DNA of 28,638 bases from Balneolia bacterium. Lineage in GTDB: Bacteria; Bacteroidota; Rhodothermia; Balneolales; Cyclonatronaceae. The notes under the pieces were generated by a model, which saw nothing but the letters and a program-made list of their open reading frames with translations, was not told the origin of the DNA and searched no databases. The number at the start of each line of letters is the position of its first letter. The first letter of the stretch is position 1. This document shows, piece after piece, positions 8,344 to 16,105 of the stretch. The DNA is taken from the NCBI GenBank assembly GCA_003567135.1, contig PXAI01000019.1, positions 1 to 28,638 on the forward strand, given 5' to 3'. The translations under genes were made by a program, and so were the position numbers.

Positions 8344-8784
8344 ATGTTATCAGCAGAAATGCACACAGAAAAGGGTGTCATGAAGATTCAGTTCTTCCAG
8401 AATGATGCGCCCAAAACCGTTGAAAACTTTGTTAATCTTTCAAAGGACGGGTTTTATGACGGCCTCAAATTTCACCGCGTTATTCCAGATTTCGTGGTTC
8501 AGGGGGGATGCCCGAAAGGCGACGGAACCGGAGGCCCCGGTTACAAAATCGACTGCGAACTTACCGGCGACAATCAGCATCACGATCGTGGTGTGCTTTC
8601 TATGGCCCATGCCGGCCGCAATACCGGCGGATCACAATTTTTTATCTGCCATAATCGCCAGAACACCCAGCATCTGGATCGAAATCATACCGTATTCGGA
8701 AAAGTGGTGGAAGGCTTGGACGTAATCGACAAGATTCGTCAGGGTGATGAGATTCAGAAAGTTGTAATTTCAGAAAACGACTGA
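8344..8784 (+). CDS. Cyclophilin-type peptidyl-prolyl cis-trans isomerase
   Basis: The 146-residue protein is a compact single-domain cyclophilin that speeds proline isomerisation in protein folding. Active-site segments are clear: FHRVIPDFVVQGG (43-55, catalytic Arg45), MAHAGRNTGGSQFFI (87-101) and LDRNHTVFGKV (111-121). The position of the cyclosporin-contacting Trp of human cyclophilin A is occupied by His110, as in many bacterial, drug-insensitive forms. There is no signal peptide, so it is cytoplasmic, like PpiB. It is the last gene of the 2053-8784 same-strand run and is followed by a stem-loop at 8800-8827. Confidence 0.93.
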   Translation: MLSAEMHTEKGVMKIQFFQNDAPKTVENFVNLSKDGFYDGLKFHRVIPDFVVQGGCPKGDGTGGPGYKIDCELTGDNQHHDRGVLSMAHAGRNTGGSQFFICHNRQNTQHLDRNHTVFGKVVEGLDVIDKIRQGDEIQKVVISEND

Positions 8785-8799
8785 TTATTAAAAGTTCAT

Positions 8800-8827
8800 G
8801 CATATCCGGAGATAGCTCCGGGTATGC
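8800..8827 (+). terminator. Probable terminator hairpin after cyclophilin gene
   Basis: A 12-base stem (GCATATCCGGAG with CTCCGGGTATGC, one G-U pair) closes a four-base ATAG loop sixteen bases after the stop codon. Only short T stretches follow, so the strength is uncertain. It separates the exporter/RNase Z/cyclophilin run from the next gene. Confidence 0.6.
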
Positions 8828-8856
8828 GTTAAATTTAATTAAACTAATTCTTTAGT

Positions 8857-10599
8857 ATGTCGGGTATTTGGGGAATTTACAAAACTACAGGAGTTGAGGA
8901 TATCGACTATGGCCGGTACCTTTCATCGTATAACTATCCCGGAATCATTAATAAGAAGTTCAGAATTTCTGAGAATACTGTTTTTGGCCGGTCTTCTATC
9001 AATAAATTTGGTGCGGATCGTTTTAACCAATCAGAAAACGGATCCTTTTTTCTGAACGAAGGCGTGCTTCTGAATTTCGAAAAAAATCAGCTTCCGAATG
9101 TCTTCATCAGCTCGTACCGGGAAAATCCCGAATTACTATTTGACTCACTGACAGGTACCTACTCTGGCGCTATAGATAATAAGGATGAAATCATCCTGTA
9201 TAATGACTACGTTTCCTCAAAACCTCTTTACTATTTCGTTTTACGGGATCAGGGCGGGTTTTTGTTTTCATCAGAGCTACAGTTTTTTCCTCCTGTTTTA
9301 AAAAAACTCGGCATAGAAATTCAACCGGATACTGAAGCCTGGAAAGAGCTCTCGGTTTTTGGCTATTTGCTCGGCACAAAAACACTGATTAACGGTGTAT
9401 CCAAATTAAAGCGAAACAGCGTACTGCATTTTAGCAAAAATACGGGAAAGGTTTCTGTCAGTAAGGCCAAACCAGAAAGCTTTGAAGGATCGGACGATCT
9501 TAATCTGGAGGAGATATTTAACCGGATTGATGGCAGGTTCAAAAAGATAATCGACGACGCGCATCAAAAAGATATCAGCTACGGTTACAGGCATCTACAC
9601 GCCCTGAGCGGTGGACTCGATTCAAGAGTTAATGTGGGATTGAGCTTTAAGTCGGGCTATTTTGATATGAAGTTGCTAACATTTTCAGAGTCAGGTGTTG
9701 CTGAAGGAAAATGCGCATCAGATTTTGCCGCGTCAATTGGTAAGTCCATCGACTTTATTCCATTGGATAATGGCAAGTACTTATCCACAAGTTTGTTGCC
9801 TTGTGGTATTACTGGTGATGGCATTGTGGGAATTCAGGGAGCGGCGCATCAGTTTTATGCGCTTGAAAATTATAAACTGGACGATTCAGGTATATTTCAC
9901 ACCGGTCAGCTTGGAGATGCCGTTTTCGGCACATTTACAGGTGATGAAGAATCGTTGTATAGGAAAGTCCGCAAGCAGTGTTTTTTCCGGAATGATGATT
10001 ATTTTGATAAACTCTTTTCAAGCAATTCAGGCTTTTTACAATACGGAGAGCTGGGCAATAAAGGGTACCCGCTATTTATTTTTGAGGAGCGTTTCATAAA
10101 CGGTACACTAAACGGAGATCGTGTAAGTACAAATTTTACGGATTCATTTTCTCCGTTTTGTGACCACGAGATTATCCAGCTCATGTACGGTTTGCCTGCC
10201 GATAAATACAACGGCCAGAAAATCTATATCGATTTCCTGAAAAGTCGTTATCCTTTTATGCTTGATTCTAAAATTGACCGGTCATTCTTTAAACCCAAAA
10301 ACTATACGGTGTACAAGTACGGCTGTTTGGCCAAGAAAGTCTGGAGAAAATTCATTGATCCGGATTCAATGGTTCCGTTTGGAAAATGGTTCAGGGAGAA
10401 TAAAAAACTGTCCACGTGGTTGATCGGGGAGAGGAATAAACTTCTGGCCGAGTATGGAAGTGAGCAGGTTATCAACGAGTACGCTAATCTCAATGAAAAA
10501 GATATTATGGCCTGCTTTCAGTCCCTGACGTTGCTGCTGGCGTATGATCTACACTTCGGGAAAAACATCGTTAATAAACTGCCGGAAAAGTACAGGTAA
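8857..10599 (+). CDS. Asparagine-synthetase-like protein lacking the glutaminase Cys
   Basis: The 580-residue protein has the two-domain layout of AsnB-type enzymes. The N-terminal half resembles the Ntn glutaminase domain (MSGIWGIY start, and LYNDYVSSKPLYYF near residue 112, equivalent to the RDxxGxxPLYY segment). The C-terminal half is a PP-loop synthetase domain with the ATP pyrophosphatase motif SGGLDSR (about 250-256) and a GQLGDAVFG segment (about 349-357). The catalytic Cys2 of true asparagine synthetases (MCGI) is replaced by Ser, so glutamine hydrolysis is doubtful. Such proteins often form amide or lactam bonds with other nitrogen donors, or act on polysaccharides or peptides. No peptide precursor, protease or glycan gene lies next to it, so no product can be named. 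The start is ATG; a terminator-like hairpin precedes it, suggesting its own promoter. Confidence 0.82.
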   Translation: MSGIWGIYKTTGVEDIDYGRYLSSYNYPGIINKKFRISENTVFGRSSINKFGADRFNQSENGSFFLNEGVLLNFEKNQLPNVFISSYRENPELLFDSLTGTYSGAIDNKDEIILYNDYVSSKPLYYFVLRDQGGFLFSSELQFFPPVLKKLGIEIQPDTEAWKELSVFGYLLGTKTLINGVSKLKRNSVLHFSKNTGKVSVSKAKPESFEGSDDLNLEEIFNRIDGRFKKIIDDAHQKDISYGYRHLHALSGGLDSRVNVGLSFKSGYFDMKLLTFSESGVAEGKCASDFAASIGKSIDFIPLDNGKYLSTSLLPCGITGDGIVGIQGAAHQFYALENYKLDDSGIFHTGQLGDAVFGTFTGDEESLYRKVRKQCFFRNDDYFDKLFSSNSGFLQYGELGNKGYPLFIFEERFINGTLNGDRVSTNFTDSFSPFCDHEIIQLMYGLPADKYNGQKIYIDFLKSRYPFMLDSKIDRSFFKPKNYTVYKYGCLAKKVWRKFIDPDSMVPFGKWFRENKKLSTWLIGERNKLLAEYGSEQVINEYANLNEKDIMACFQSLTLLLAYDLHFGKNIVNKLPEKYR

Positions 10600-10610
10600 T
10601 TCAAGCCGAA

Positions 10611-10637
10611 AAAAACAGCATAATTCCTTCTGTTTTT
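10611..10637 (+). terminator. Probable terminator after asparagine-synthetase-like gene
   Basis: AAAAACAG pairs with CTGTTTTT over eight bases around an 11-base loop, and the right arm ends in a run of five T. It begins 11 bases after the stop codon. The long loop and AT-rich stem make it moderately convincing. Confidence 0.5.
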
Positions 10638-10678
10638 ACTATATTTACAGTTAACCCTTCACCTAAGATGTATCTGCT

Positions 10679-11180
10679 ATGTCTGGAACCTGTAAATTAT
10701 CATCACTAATTCTGATCCTCATTATTGCGATTGCAAACAGCGGTTGCAACATGGTCGGCGGCGGCAGCGATACGCTGAATGTAGATATCAAAAACTGAAA
10801 AAAATGTATTCAGCATTTTATCGAATGACGTTGTTGATGTGGAAATCAAGAATCGCCGAATGCAATCTGTCTGGGTTATCGCTCCAGTAACTCCCGGCAT
10901 TCAAGTACGTGAATCATCCGGATGGGATGAACGTGGCGCTTGCGGCATTTTTCTTCCAACTGTTCCTTCACTTTTAGAAATTAAGGCCGGTGAGACATTC
11001 AGCACCCACGTGGTTGGCTCAGTTGGAGATTGTTTTGAACCCGGAAAGCAGTACCGGCTGAGGTTCCATATTTATAGCAACAATTTCGATATTTCTGAAG
11101 TGACGGATCCGGAACAAACTGAATTTCTTTTGCTTCCGGAGCAGGAGCGTGTGAGTAATGTATTTTTGGTGAATCCGTAG
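10679..11180 (+). pseudogene. Small lipoprotein gene interrupted by a one-base frameshift
   Basis: An ATG at 10679 opens a lipoprotein-like signal (hydrophobic ILILIIAIANSGC with Cys23), then stops at a TGA at 10796-10798. The next frame is open from about 10785 through 11180 and continues smoothly as KTEKNVFSILSND and so on. Removing one A from the five-A run at 10790-10794 joins both parts into one protein of about 166 residues. The downstream part holds three Cys and looks like a small beta-rich periplasmic domain; I do not recognise its family. The alternative reading, a separate gene starting at GTG 10839, would lack any export signal. The cause may be a true mutation or a sequencing error in the homopolymer. 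Confidence is in the single-gene interpretation. Confidence 0.65.
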
Positions 11181-11217
11181 GGTTTGTAAAGAGATATTTA
11201 GAGGGACCAAATCCTAA

Positions 11218-11260
11218 ACGCCCACTAGAGACGCAAAATCTTGCGTCTCTACGTGGGCGT
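11218..11260. repeat. Palindromic intergenic hairpin (GAGACGCAA type)
   Basis: An 8-base outer stem (ACGCCCAC/GTGGGCGT) and an 11-base inner stem (TAGAGACGCAA/TTGCGTCTCTA), separated by one bulged C, close an AATC loop. It lies 38 bases after the lipoprotein gene. Palindromes of this type are frequent between genes in Bacteroidota-like genomes. It may act as a bidirectional terminator. The rest of the 11181-11561 gap holds only another small hairpin (11509-11526) and no gene that I can support. Confidence 0.75.
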
Positions 11261-11508
11261 GGAACCTACGACAACCAATCAAGAGCAAAATTACTACAGA
11301 TCAATATTATTTCGCCCAAATACCGCCTTCCCATCCTCAAAACCGCCATTTAATTTATAAACGGCGCAGGTTCATTTCTAAGCGGTAGTATTTAAAATAT
11401 TCGTCAGGCTTATCATTAAGCAATAATTAACAGTGGTGTATCAGTCAGTGATATATCGCATTTATCAAAAGGGGAGTGCATACGTAGTTAGATCGTTGTG
11501 CTCCTGAT

Positions 11509-11526
11509 CGCCGGAAAAAACCGGCG
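11509..11526 (+). other. Short stem-loop upstream of T9SS-sorted protein gene
   Basis: CGCCGG and CCGGCG form a perfect six-base stem around an AAAAAA loop, 35 bases before the ATG at 11562. It probably lies in the 5' leader of that transcript. A regulatory or mRNA-stabilising role is only a guess. Confidence 0.45.
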
Positions 11527-11561
11527 TTTCGATAAACAGAACCAATAAGATAAGTCAACAC

Positions 11562-13094
11562 ATGAAAATCAATACAAATACAATCAAGATAGTGACAGTG
11601 ATGCTGTTCTCAGCCGTTTTGGCGGCATCATCTGTCGCACAAACCTCAGAATTCAGTGCAAATCAGGATTTGGATTTCGGTTTTGAATATGAAACTGAAA
11701 TTACGGTAACACCCATGGGCTTTTTCCAGAGTCCAGATTTCCGTGCCTATTACGCCTATCAGCCACGCCTTATTAAAGTTAGAAATAATCAGCCGGAAGT
11801 TGCTGCAGGAGGAGGCCCGCAGGCAAACAATTTTTACTATGAATATGATGATGAGGGTAACATCACAAAACGCGTTAACTACCGAATCGATGAAAACGGC
11901 GATGAGGTGCTTCTTACTTATCAGGAATTTGCATATTCAGGTCAGGAACAGGTATTCCAAAGAACGTTACAGTATTCCGAAGGTGAAGTTATTGGTGGTA
12001 ACGAACGTATCACGGAATTTGATGAAGAAGAGAATACTGAATACCTGATTTTAAGAAACTGGTCACCTCAAATGGGGGAAATTGTTAACAACATAAAACA
12101 AACAAGACTGTTTGATGAAATGGGTAACGTCACGGAACTCAGACTTTTCAATTGGAACATTGAAACGGAAGAATGGATTGAGGGCAACAGTTATTCTGCA
12201 TATGAATATGAGTATAATGACAAAGGCCTGATGATTTCCATGGCCAGAATTCATGTTTTATTTGGTACCGGTACCCCGCAAAGCCTGATAACGTACGAAT
12301 ATGATGAGGAAGACAGATTGAAGCGCATTTTCCATGGAGTGTGGACTCATTTGGGAAACAATGAGTGGGAACCAGCCGAGCCTTTCAGAGTGAACGAGTT
12401 TGAATACCCTGAGCCGGAAAATGGTTTTGCCAATGCCACCGTACAGATAACAAAAGACAGAAATGAAGAAGGCATTTTCGTACCGGGCGGTAAACTTGTA
12501 CAACAATTTGTTGGTAATGAATTTCGCAGCATAGAGTCAAAAGCTTATCAGTGGGATGCTGAAAATGAAGACTGGATACCCTCAAATTACAGTGGACGCC
12601 ACCATTTCGATGACGGGACTACTGAATCCATATTCAGCGCCTGGTGGAGTACAGAAAACTCCGAATGGACATTTGACGGGCAAAACTTTGAAAACACGTA
12701 TGAAGACGGTAAACTGACGCTTGTTGAGGTTCAGGAATATTACGATAACGATATCGTTTATTCGATCATATCTGTTCAGTTTGAATATGATGTAACTACA
12801 AGTATTGATGAGGGCACGACGGACCTGCCTGAGGCGCTTGCGCTCAATCAAAACTATCCCAACCCGTTTAACCCTGCAACCAACATCAGCTATACGCTGC
12901 CTTCCGATGGGAACATCAGGCTGGATGTATTTAATATTCAGGGCCAGCTGGTTTCAACGCTGGTGAACGGTTATCAGGCTTCGGGATCGCACACCGTATC
13001 GTTTGATGCCAGCGCGCTCGCCAGCGGAATCTACCTTTACCGCCTGACTTCAGCGGGACAGACGCTGACAAAAAAAATGATGCTCGTTAAGTAA
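11562..13094 (+). CDS. Secreted protein with type IX secretion C-terminal sorting domain
   Basis: The 510-residue product begins with a Sec signal peptide (basic N-terminus, hydrophobic core VTVMLFSAVLAASS, likely cut after SVA at about residue 26). The central region (about 90-400) is acidic and rich in Tyr, Trp and Glu, with irregular YEYDDEGN-type repeats that loosely resemble YD or Rhs-type beta repeats. The last 83 residues (about 428-510) form a Por/type A sorting domain: LNQNYPNPFNPATNISY, DVFNIQGQLV, ASGIYLYRL and a basic end KKMMLVK. Such domains direct proteins through the type IX system to the cell surface or medium. Its function is unknown, and no other T9SS gene is present. It stands alone, with a strong terminator after it. 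Confidence 0.9.
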   Translation: MKINTNTIKIVTVMLFSAVLAASSVAQTSEFSANQDLDFGFEYETEITVTPMGFFQSPDFRAYYAYQPRLIKVRNNQPEVAAGGGPQANNFYYEYDDEGNITKRVNYRIDENGDEVLLTYQEFAYSGQEQVFQRTLQYSEGEVIGGNERITEFDEEENTEYLILRNWSPQMGEIVNNIKQTRLFDEMGNVTELRLFNWNIETEEWIEGNSYSAYEYEYNDKGLMISMARIHVLFGTGTPQSLITYEYDEEDRLKRIFHGVWTHLGNNEWEPAEPFRVNEFEYPEPENGFANATVQITKDRNEEGIFVPGGKLVQQFVGNEFRSIESKAYQWDAENEDWIPSNYSGRHHFDDGTTESIFSAWWSTENSEWTFDGQNFENTYEDGKLTLVEVQEYYDNDIVYSIISVQFEYDVTTSIDEGTTDLPEALALNQNYPNPFNPATNISYTLPSDGNIRLDVFNIQGQLVSTLVNGYQASGSHTVSFDASALASGIYLYRLTSAGQTLTKKMMLVK

Positions 13095-13116
13095 TTACGC
13101 TTTCTTATCTGATCAA

Positions 13117-13150
13117 AAAAAGGTCTGGGCAGTATTGCTCAGGCCTTTTT
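13117..13150 (+). terminator. Strong rho-independent terminator
   Basis: A 15-base stem (AAAAAGGTCTGGGCA with TGCTCAGGCCTTTTT, two G-U pairs) closes a GTAT loop and runs into a T-rich tract. It starts 22 bases after the stop codon of the T9SS-sorted protein gene. Confidence 0.88.
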
Positions 13151-13284
13151 CTTTAACGGTCAAAATCTTTTTGCAAACGGTTTTGGAATAAAACCTGAAT
13201 TTGATAGTTTACAATAAGTTACATCTGCGCAAAAAAGTAGCGCATACAGACGGAGAAAAAAATCAATCAAAGAAGAGAGCAATT

Positions 13285-13371
13285 ATGAACAGACAAAATA
13301 AACTCCATGGATTTCTTGCAGGCAGCATAATGTTTATTCTGCTGCTTTCCATCGCCATTTCCGGTATTTGA
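13285..13371 (+). CDS. Possible 28-residue membrane peptide upstream of nfeD
   Basis: An ATG preceded by a purine-rich AGAAGAGAG stretch opens a 28-residue peptide: a short basic start (MNRQNKLH) and one hydrophobic segment (GSIMFILLLSIAISGI), ending at TGA. The same frame stays open for another 29 codons after the TGA, to a stop at 13459-13461, four bases before the nfeD ATG. The longer reading would be a 58-residue protein with Trp or readthrough at codon 29 and a hydrophilic, Gly/Cys-containing end. I do not recognise either form. It could be a decayed gene, a leader peptide or chance. Confidence 0.35.
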   Translation: MNRQNKLHGFLAGSIMFILLLSIAISGI

Positions 13372-13465
13372 TACCAGGCCGATCCTGACGAACTGAAACG
13401 CATTTCCGGCGGATTCGGTTGTTTTAGTATATTGACTAAACAACACTGTAATTTTCGCTGACAAA

Positions 13466-14842
13466 ATGCGTACGCCGATGGATCATAGATTAAGGAGATC
13501 AAAGCTTATCGTTGCCGGCATAACTTTGGTTATAGCCGGTTTGATCAGTGTTTTTGGATCAGGGTTTGCCTTCGGGCAGAATGATGACGATCCCGCTATT
13601 GAAGAAACTGACCAAAGCACGGTTACGGTTATCCGTGTAGAAGGAGCGATCGGGCCCACCGTATTAAATTATATCACCAGAGGAATTGATATTTCTCAGA
13701 GCCGCGGTGATGAAATGCTGGTCATTGAGCTGGATACGCCCGGCGGACTGCTCGATACCACGCAAAAAATTGTCCAAAAGCTTCTGGGTTCTGATCTGCC
13801 GGTTGCTGTTTACGTGACGCCAGACGGCGCAAGTGCGGGAAGTGCAGGCGCGTTCATCACCCTGGCGGCTCATATTGCTGCGATGTCTCCGGCTTCTAAT
13901 ATTGGCGCTGCCTCACCGGTATCGATGGGCGGAGCAGAGATGGACTCCGTAGCCCAAAAGAAGATATTCAGCTTTTCCGAGACTCTGATCGAATCTATTG
14001 CAGAGGAGCGCGGCAGAAACAAAGAGTGGGCAATTGCGGCGGTCAGGGATGGTAAAGCCTCAACCGGACGCGAAGCACTTGAACTGAACGTAATTGATTT
14101 TATCGCCACCGATCTGCAGGATTTACTCAACCAAACCGACGGCCTTGAAATTGAGGATCGGATCCTCCAAACCGCTAACGCTGAAATTAACCGCGTCGAA
14201 CCCAATCTCGCAGAACGCTTTTTCGGATTTATTATCCGCCCTGAGGTGATGCTCATCCTCACGCTCGTAGCCATTTACGGAATTCTGGGCGAAGTGAGCG
14301 CGCCGGGATCAATTATCCCGGGCACAGCGGGCGTTATCTCGCTGATATTACTTTTGTACGGTGTCGCTGCCATGCCGATAAACACAGCAGGTTTTTTACT
14401 GATCATACTCGCTATCATTCTGTTTGTAGCTGAAGCCTTTACCCCAACCTACGGCGCGCTGCTTGCAGGTGGCGGTGTGTCATTTTTCCTGGGTGCGCTG
14501 ATGCTCTTTCAGGATCTGCCCGAAGATATGCAGTTATCGCTTTACTGGATTATTCCGGCAACAATTCTGACCATTATGTTCTTTTTCTGGATCGCTTACT
14601 ATGGTATCCGGGCACAGTTTGGAGGCCACAGAGCCGGAAAAGAATCGATGATCGGGAAGCATGTTGAAGTTACCGATGATGTCTCTGGTGAGAGCGGAGG
14701 CCGCGTATTTTTCTCCGGTGAATACTGGAATGCCCACAGCGACGAAGCTCACAAAACGGGAGAAACTGTAGAAATTGTCCGGTTTGACGGACTCAAAGTT
14801 TATGTTAAAAAAGTGACTAAAGAGGAGAACAACGATGGATAA
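13466..14842 (+). CDS. nfeD: NfeD-family membrane serine protease (ClpP-class, long form)
   Basis: The 458-residue protein is a long-form NfeD. Residues 14-36 form a signal or anchor helix. A ClpP/crotonase-like protease domain spans about 50-235, with TPGG near 91-94, the nucleophile Ser123 in GASAGSAG, and a candidate catalytic Lys at 165/166 in AQKKIF, about 41-42 residues after the Ser as in archaeal 1510-N. Four or so membrane helices follow (about 255-385), then a small soluble OB-fold NfeD domain (about 395-455) ending VYVKKVTKEE. Archaeal homologues cut the C-terminal hydrophobic region of the partner stomatin/slipin. Here the slipin gene follows with an eight-base overlap, so the pair is almost certainly co-translated. 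The start could also be the ATG at 13478. Confidence 0.93.
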   Translation: MRTPMDHRLRRSKLIVAGITLVIAGLISVFGSGFAFGQNDDDPAIEETDQSTVTVIRVEGAIGPTVLNYITRGIDISQSRGDEMLVIELDTPGGLLDTTQKIVQKLLGSDLPVAVYVTPDGASAGSAGAFITLAAHIAAMSPASNIGAASPVSMGGAEMDSVAQKKIFSFSETLIESIAEERGRNKEWAIAAVRDGKASTGREALELNVIDFIATDLQDLLNQTDGLEIEDRILQTANAEINRVEPNLAERFFGFIIRPEVMLILTLVAIYGILGEVSAPGSIIPGTAGVISLILLLYGVAAMPINTAGFLLIILAIILFVAEAFTPTYGALLAGGGVSFFLGALMLFQDLPEDMQLSLYWIIPATILTIMFFFWIAYYGIRAQFGGHRAGKESMIGKHVEVTDDVSGESGGRVFFSGEYWNAHSDEAHKTGETVEIVRFDGLKVYVKKVTKEENNDG

Positions 14843-15623
14843 CGTACTTGATTTAGACAGCCTGTTTATTTGGTTTATTACCATTGCATTGCTGGTGTTG
14901 ATCATCCTTCCGCAAATGATCAAAATACTTCGTGAATACGAACGCGGTGTGATATTCAGGCTCGGAAAATTCTATATGACCAAAGGCCCCGGGCTGATCA
15001 TTCTGATTCCGTTTATTGATAAGATGGAGCGGATTGATCTTCGTGTACTCACGATTAATGTGGATAAACAGGAGATTATCACCAAGGACAACGTGACGGT
15101 AAACGTAGATGCGATCACTTTTTTCAGGGTTGTTGATGCCGAAAAGGCGGTCATCGCTGTTGAGGATTACATCTCCGCCACAACGTGGCTTGCACAGACC
15201 ACGCTCCGCAGCGTGCTGGGCCAGGTCGAACTCGATGAACTGCTCGCTGAACGCGATGCGATCAACAAAAAAATTCAGGAAATCATCGACCGTCAGACTG
15301 ATCCCTGGGGAATTAAGGTTGTTACGGTTGAGGTGAAAGATGTAATCCTGCCCGAAAGCATGAAACGGGCTATGGCACGTCAGGCTGAGATGGAACGTGA
15401 TCGCCGTGCGAAAATCATTAATGCGCAGGGTGAATTCCAGGCCGCCGAAAAATTGGTTGAAGCCGGAAAGATGATTGAAAAAACGCCGACCGCACTGCAG
15501 CTACGCTACCTGCAAACCATGGCTGAAATAGGCGAAGAAAACGCTACGTTTACGATTCTGCCTATGCCAATCAGCCTGCTTGAAGCGTTCCAGGCCTTCG
15601 CGGATAAGAATAAGAAGGAATAG
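14835..15623 (+). CDS. Slipin (SPFH/band 7, stomatin-like membrane protein)
   Basis: The 262-residue protein has an N-terminal membrane helix (about 10-28), then REYERGVIFRLGKF, the standard start of the stomatin/slipin SPFH domain, and LDELLAERDAINKKIQ and VEVKDVILPESMKRAMARQAE farther on. A helical oligomerisation stretch with RRAKIINAQGEFQAAEKL follows. Slipins form membrane scaffolds that organise lipid microdomains. The ATG lies within the last codons of nfeD (shared ATGGATAA), supporting coupling and direct partnership with the protease. A perfect hairpin at 15683-15716 follows and may end the transcript. Confidence 0.95.
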   Translation: MDNVLDLDSLFIWFITIALLVLIILPQMIKILREYERGVIFRLGKFYMTKGPGLIILIPFIDKMERIDLRVLTINVDKQEIITKDNVTVNVDAITFFRVVDAEKAVIAVEDYISATTWLAQTTLRSVLGQVELDELLAERDAINKKIQEIIDRQTDPWGIKVVTVEVKDVILPESMKRAMARQAEMERDRRAKIINAQGEFQAAEKLVEAGKMIEKTPTALQLRYLQTMAEIGEENATFTILPMPISLLEAFQAFADKNKKE

Positions 15624-15682
15624 CTGGGATAATTGATTGTTTATTATGGTCTTTTGATTATTGATGTTGGAAATAGTTTCGG

Positions 15683-15716
15683 ATTGCAGGGGCGAAAGAT
15701 TTTTCGCCCCTGCAAT
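15683..15716. repeat. Perfect 15-base palindromic hairpin (GGGGCGAAA type)
   Basis: ATTGCAGGGGCGAAA pairs perfectly with TTTCGCCCCTGCAAT around a GATT loop, sixty bases after the slipin stop. It is like the 11218-11260 palindrome in size and layout, though the sequence differs. It may serve as a terminator for nfeD-slipin or be a dispersed repeat. An open frame running across this region (15633-15959) has no protein-like character. Confidence 0.75.
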
Positions 15717-15726
15717 TGGAACATGA

Positions 15727-15989
15727 TGTCATCCCGCAAAATCCTTCTCGCGATAGCGAGGATTTATGCGCCGAGCCATTCGTCCCGACCCTTCGGGGGA
15801 GATCTTCCAGCGTGGATTTTGTTTCGGGCGTTGATGGCTTTCAGATGGCAGCCCCAAAAGGCGCAAGTACCATTTCGGGCGGCGATTTTTAGCCTTAAAA
15901 ACAACTGTCCAACAGTAACGCTGGAAGATCCCGCATATCGTGTAACCATTTGTTCCTGAATTACTTCCGAGCCCGATTTCGGGATGACA
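15727..15989. repeat. Structured intergenic element with nested inverted repeats
   Basis: Outer arms TGTCATCCCG (15727-15736) and CGGGATGACA (15980-15989) are perfect inverted repeats. Inside, GATCTTCCAGCGT (15801-15813) and ACGCTGGAAGATC (15918-15930) form a second perfect 13-base pair. Small hairpins lie between and beside them: CTCGC-GATA-GCGAG at 15747-15760, CCC-TTCG-GGG near 15789, ACTGT-CCA-ACAGT near 15904, and CCCGA-TT-TCGGG near 15973. No protein is encoded. It could be a non-autonomous miniature transposon, a REP-like element or a structured RNA. No target-site duplication is evident by eye. Confidence 0.7.
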
Positions 15990-16105
15990 GCGTTGGGGGT
16001 GCTGGTGGTGTGGTGTTGCGCGGATGGCGGCTTCGGATCGATATAAATTCTTATTGGGAAATTATCACCGATTCAAACATAAAGCCCATGTAATCGAAAT
16101 CTGAT

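Noticed and set aside
8857..11180. Lasso peptide or other RiPP cluster around the asparagine-synthetase-like gene
   Set aside because: No precursor peptide, B-type protease or dedicated transporter is adjacent; the following gene is a lipoprotein-type gene with its own terminator before it.
10839..11180. Independent cytoplasmic gene starting at GTG 10839
   Set aside because: The frame is open further upstream and joins smoothly to a lipoprotein signal after a one-base correction, so a single disrupted gene is more likely.
15633..15959. Plus-strand open frame of 108 codons after slipin
   Set aside because: It runs through a perfect hairpin and a nested inverted-repeat element and has no protein-like composition; it is better explained as non-coding repeat DNA.
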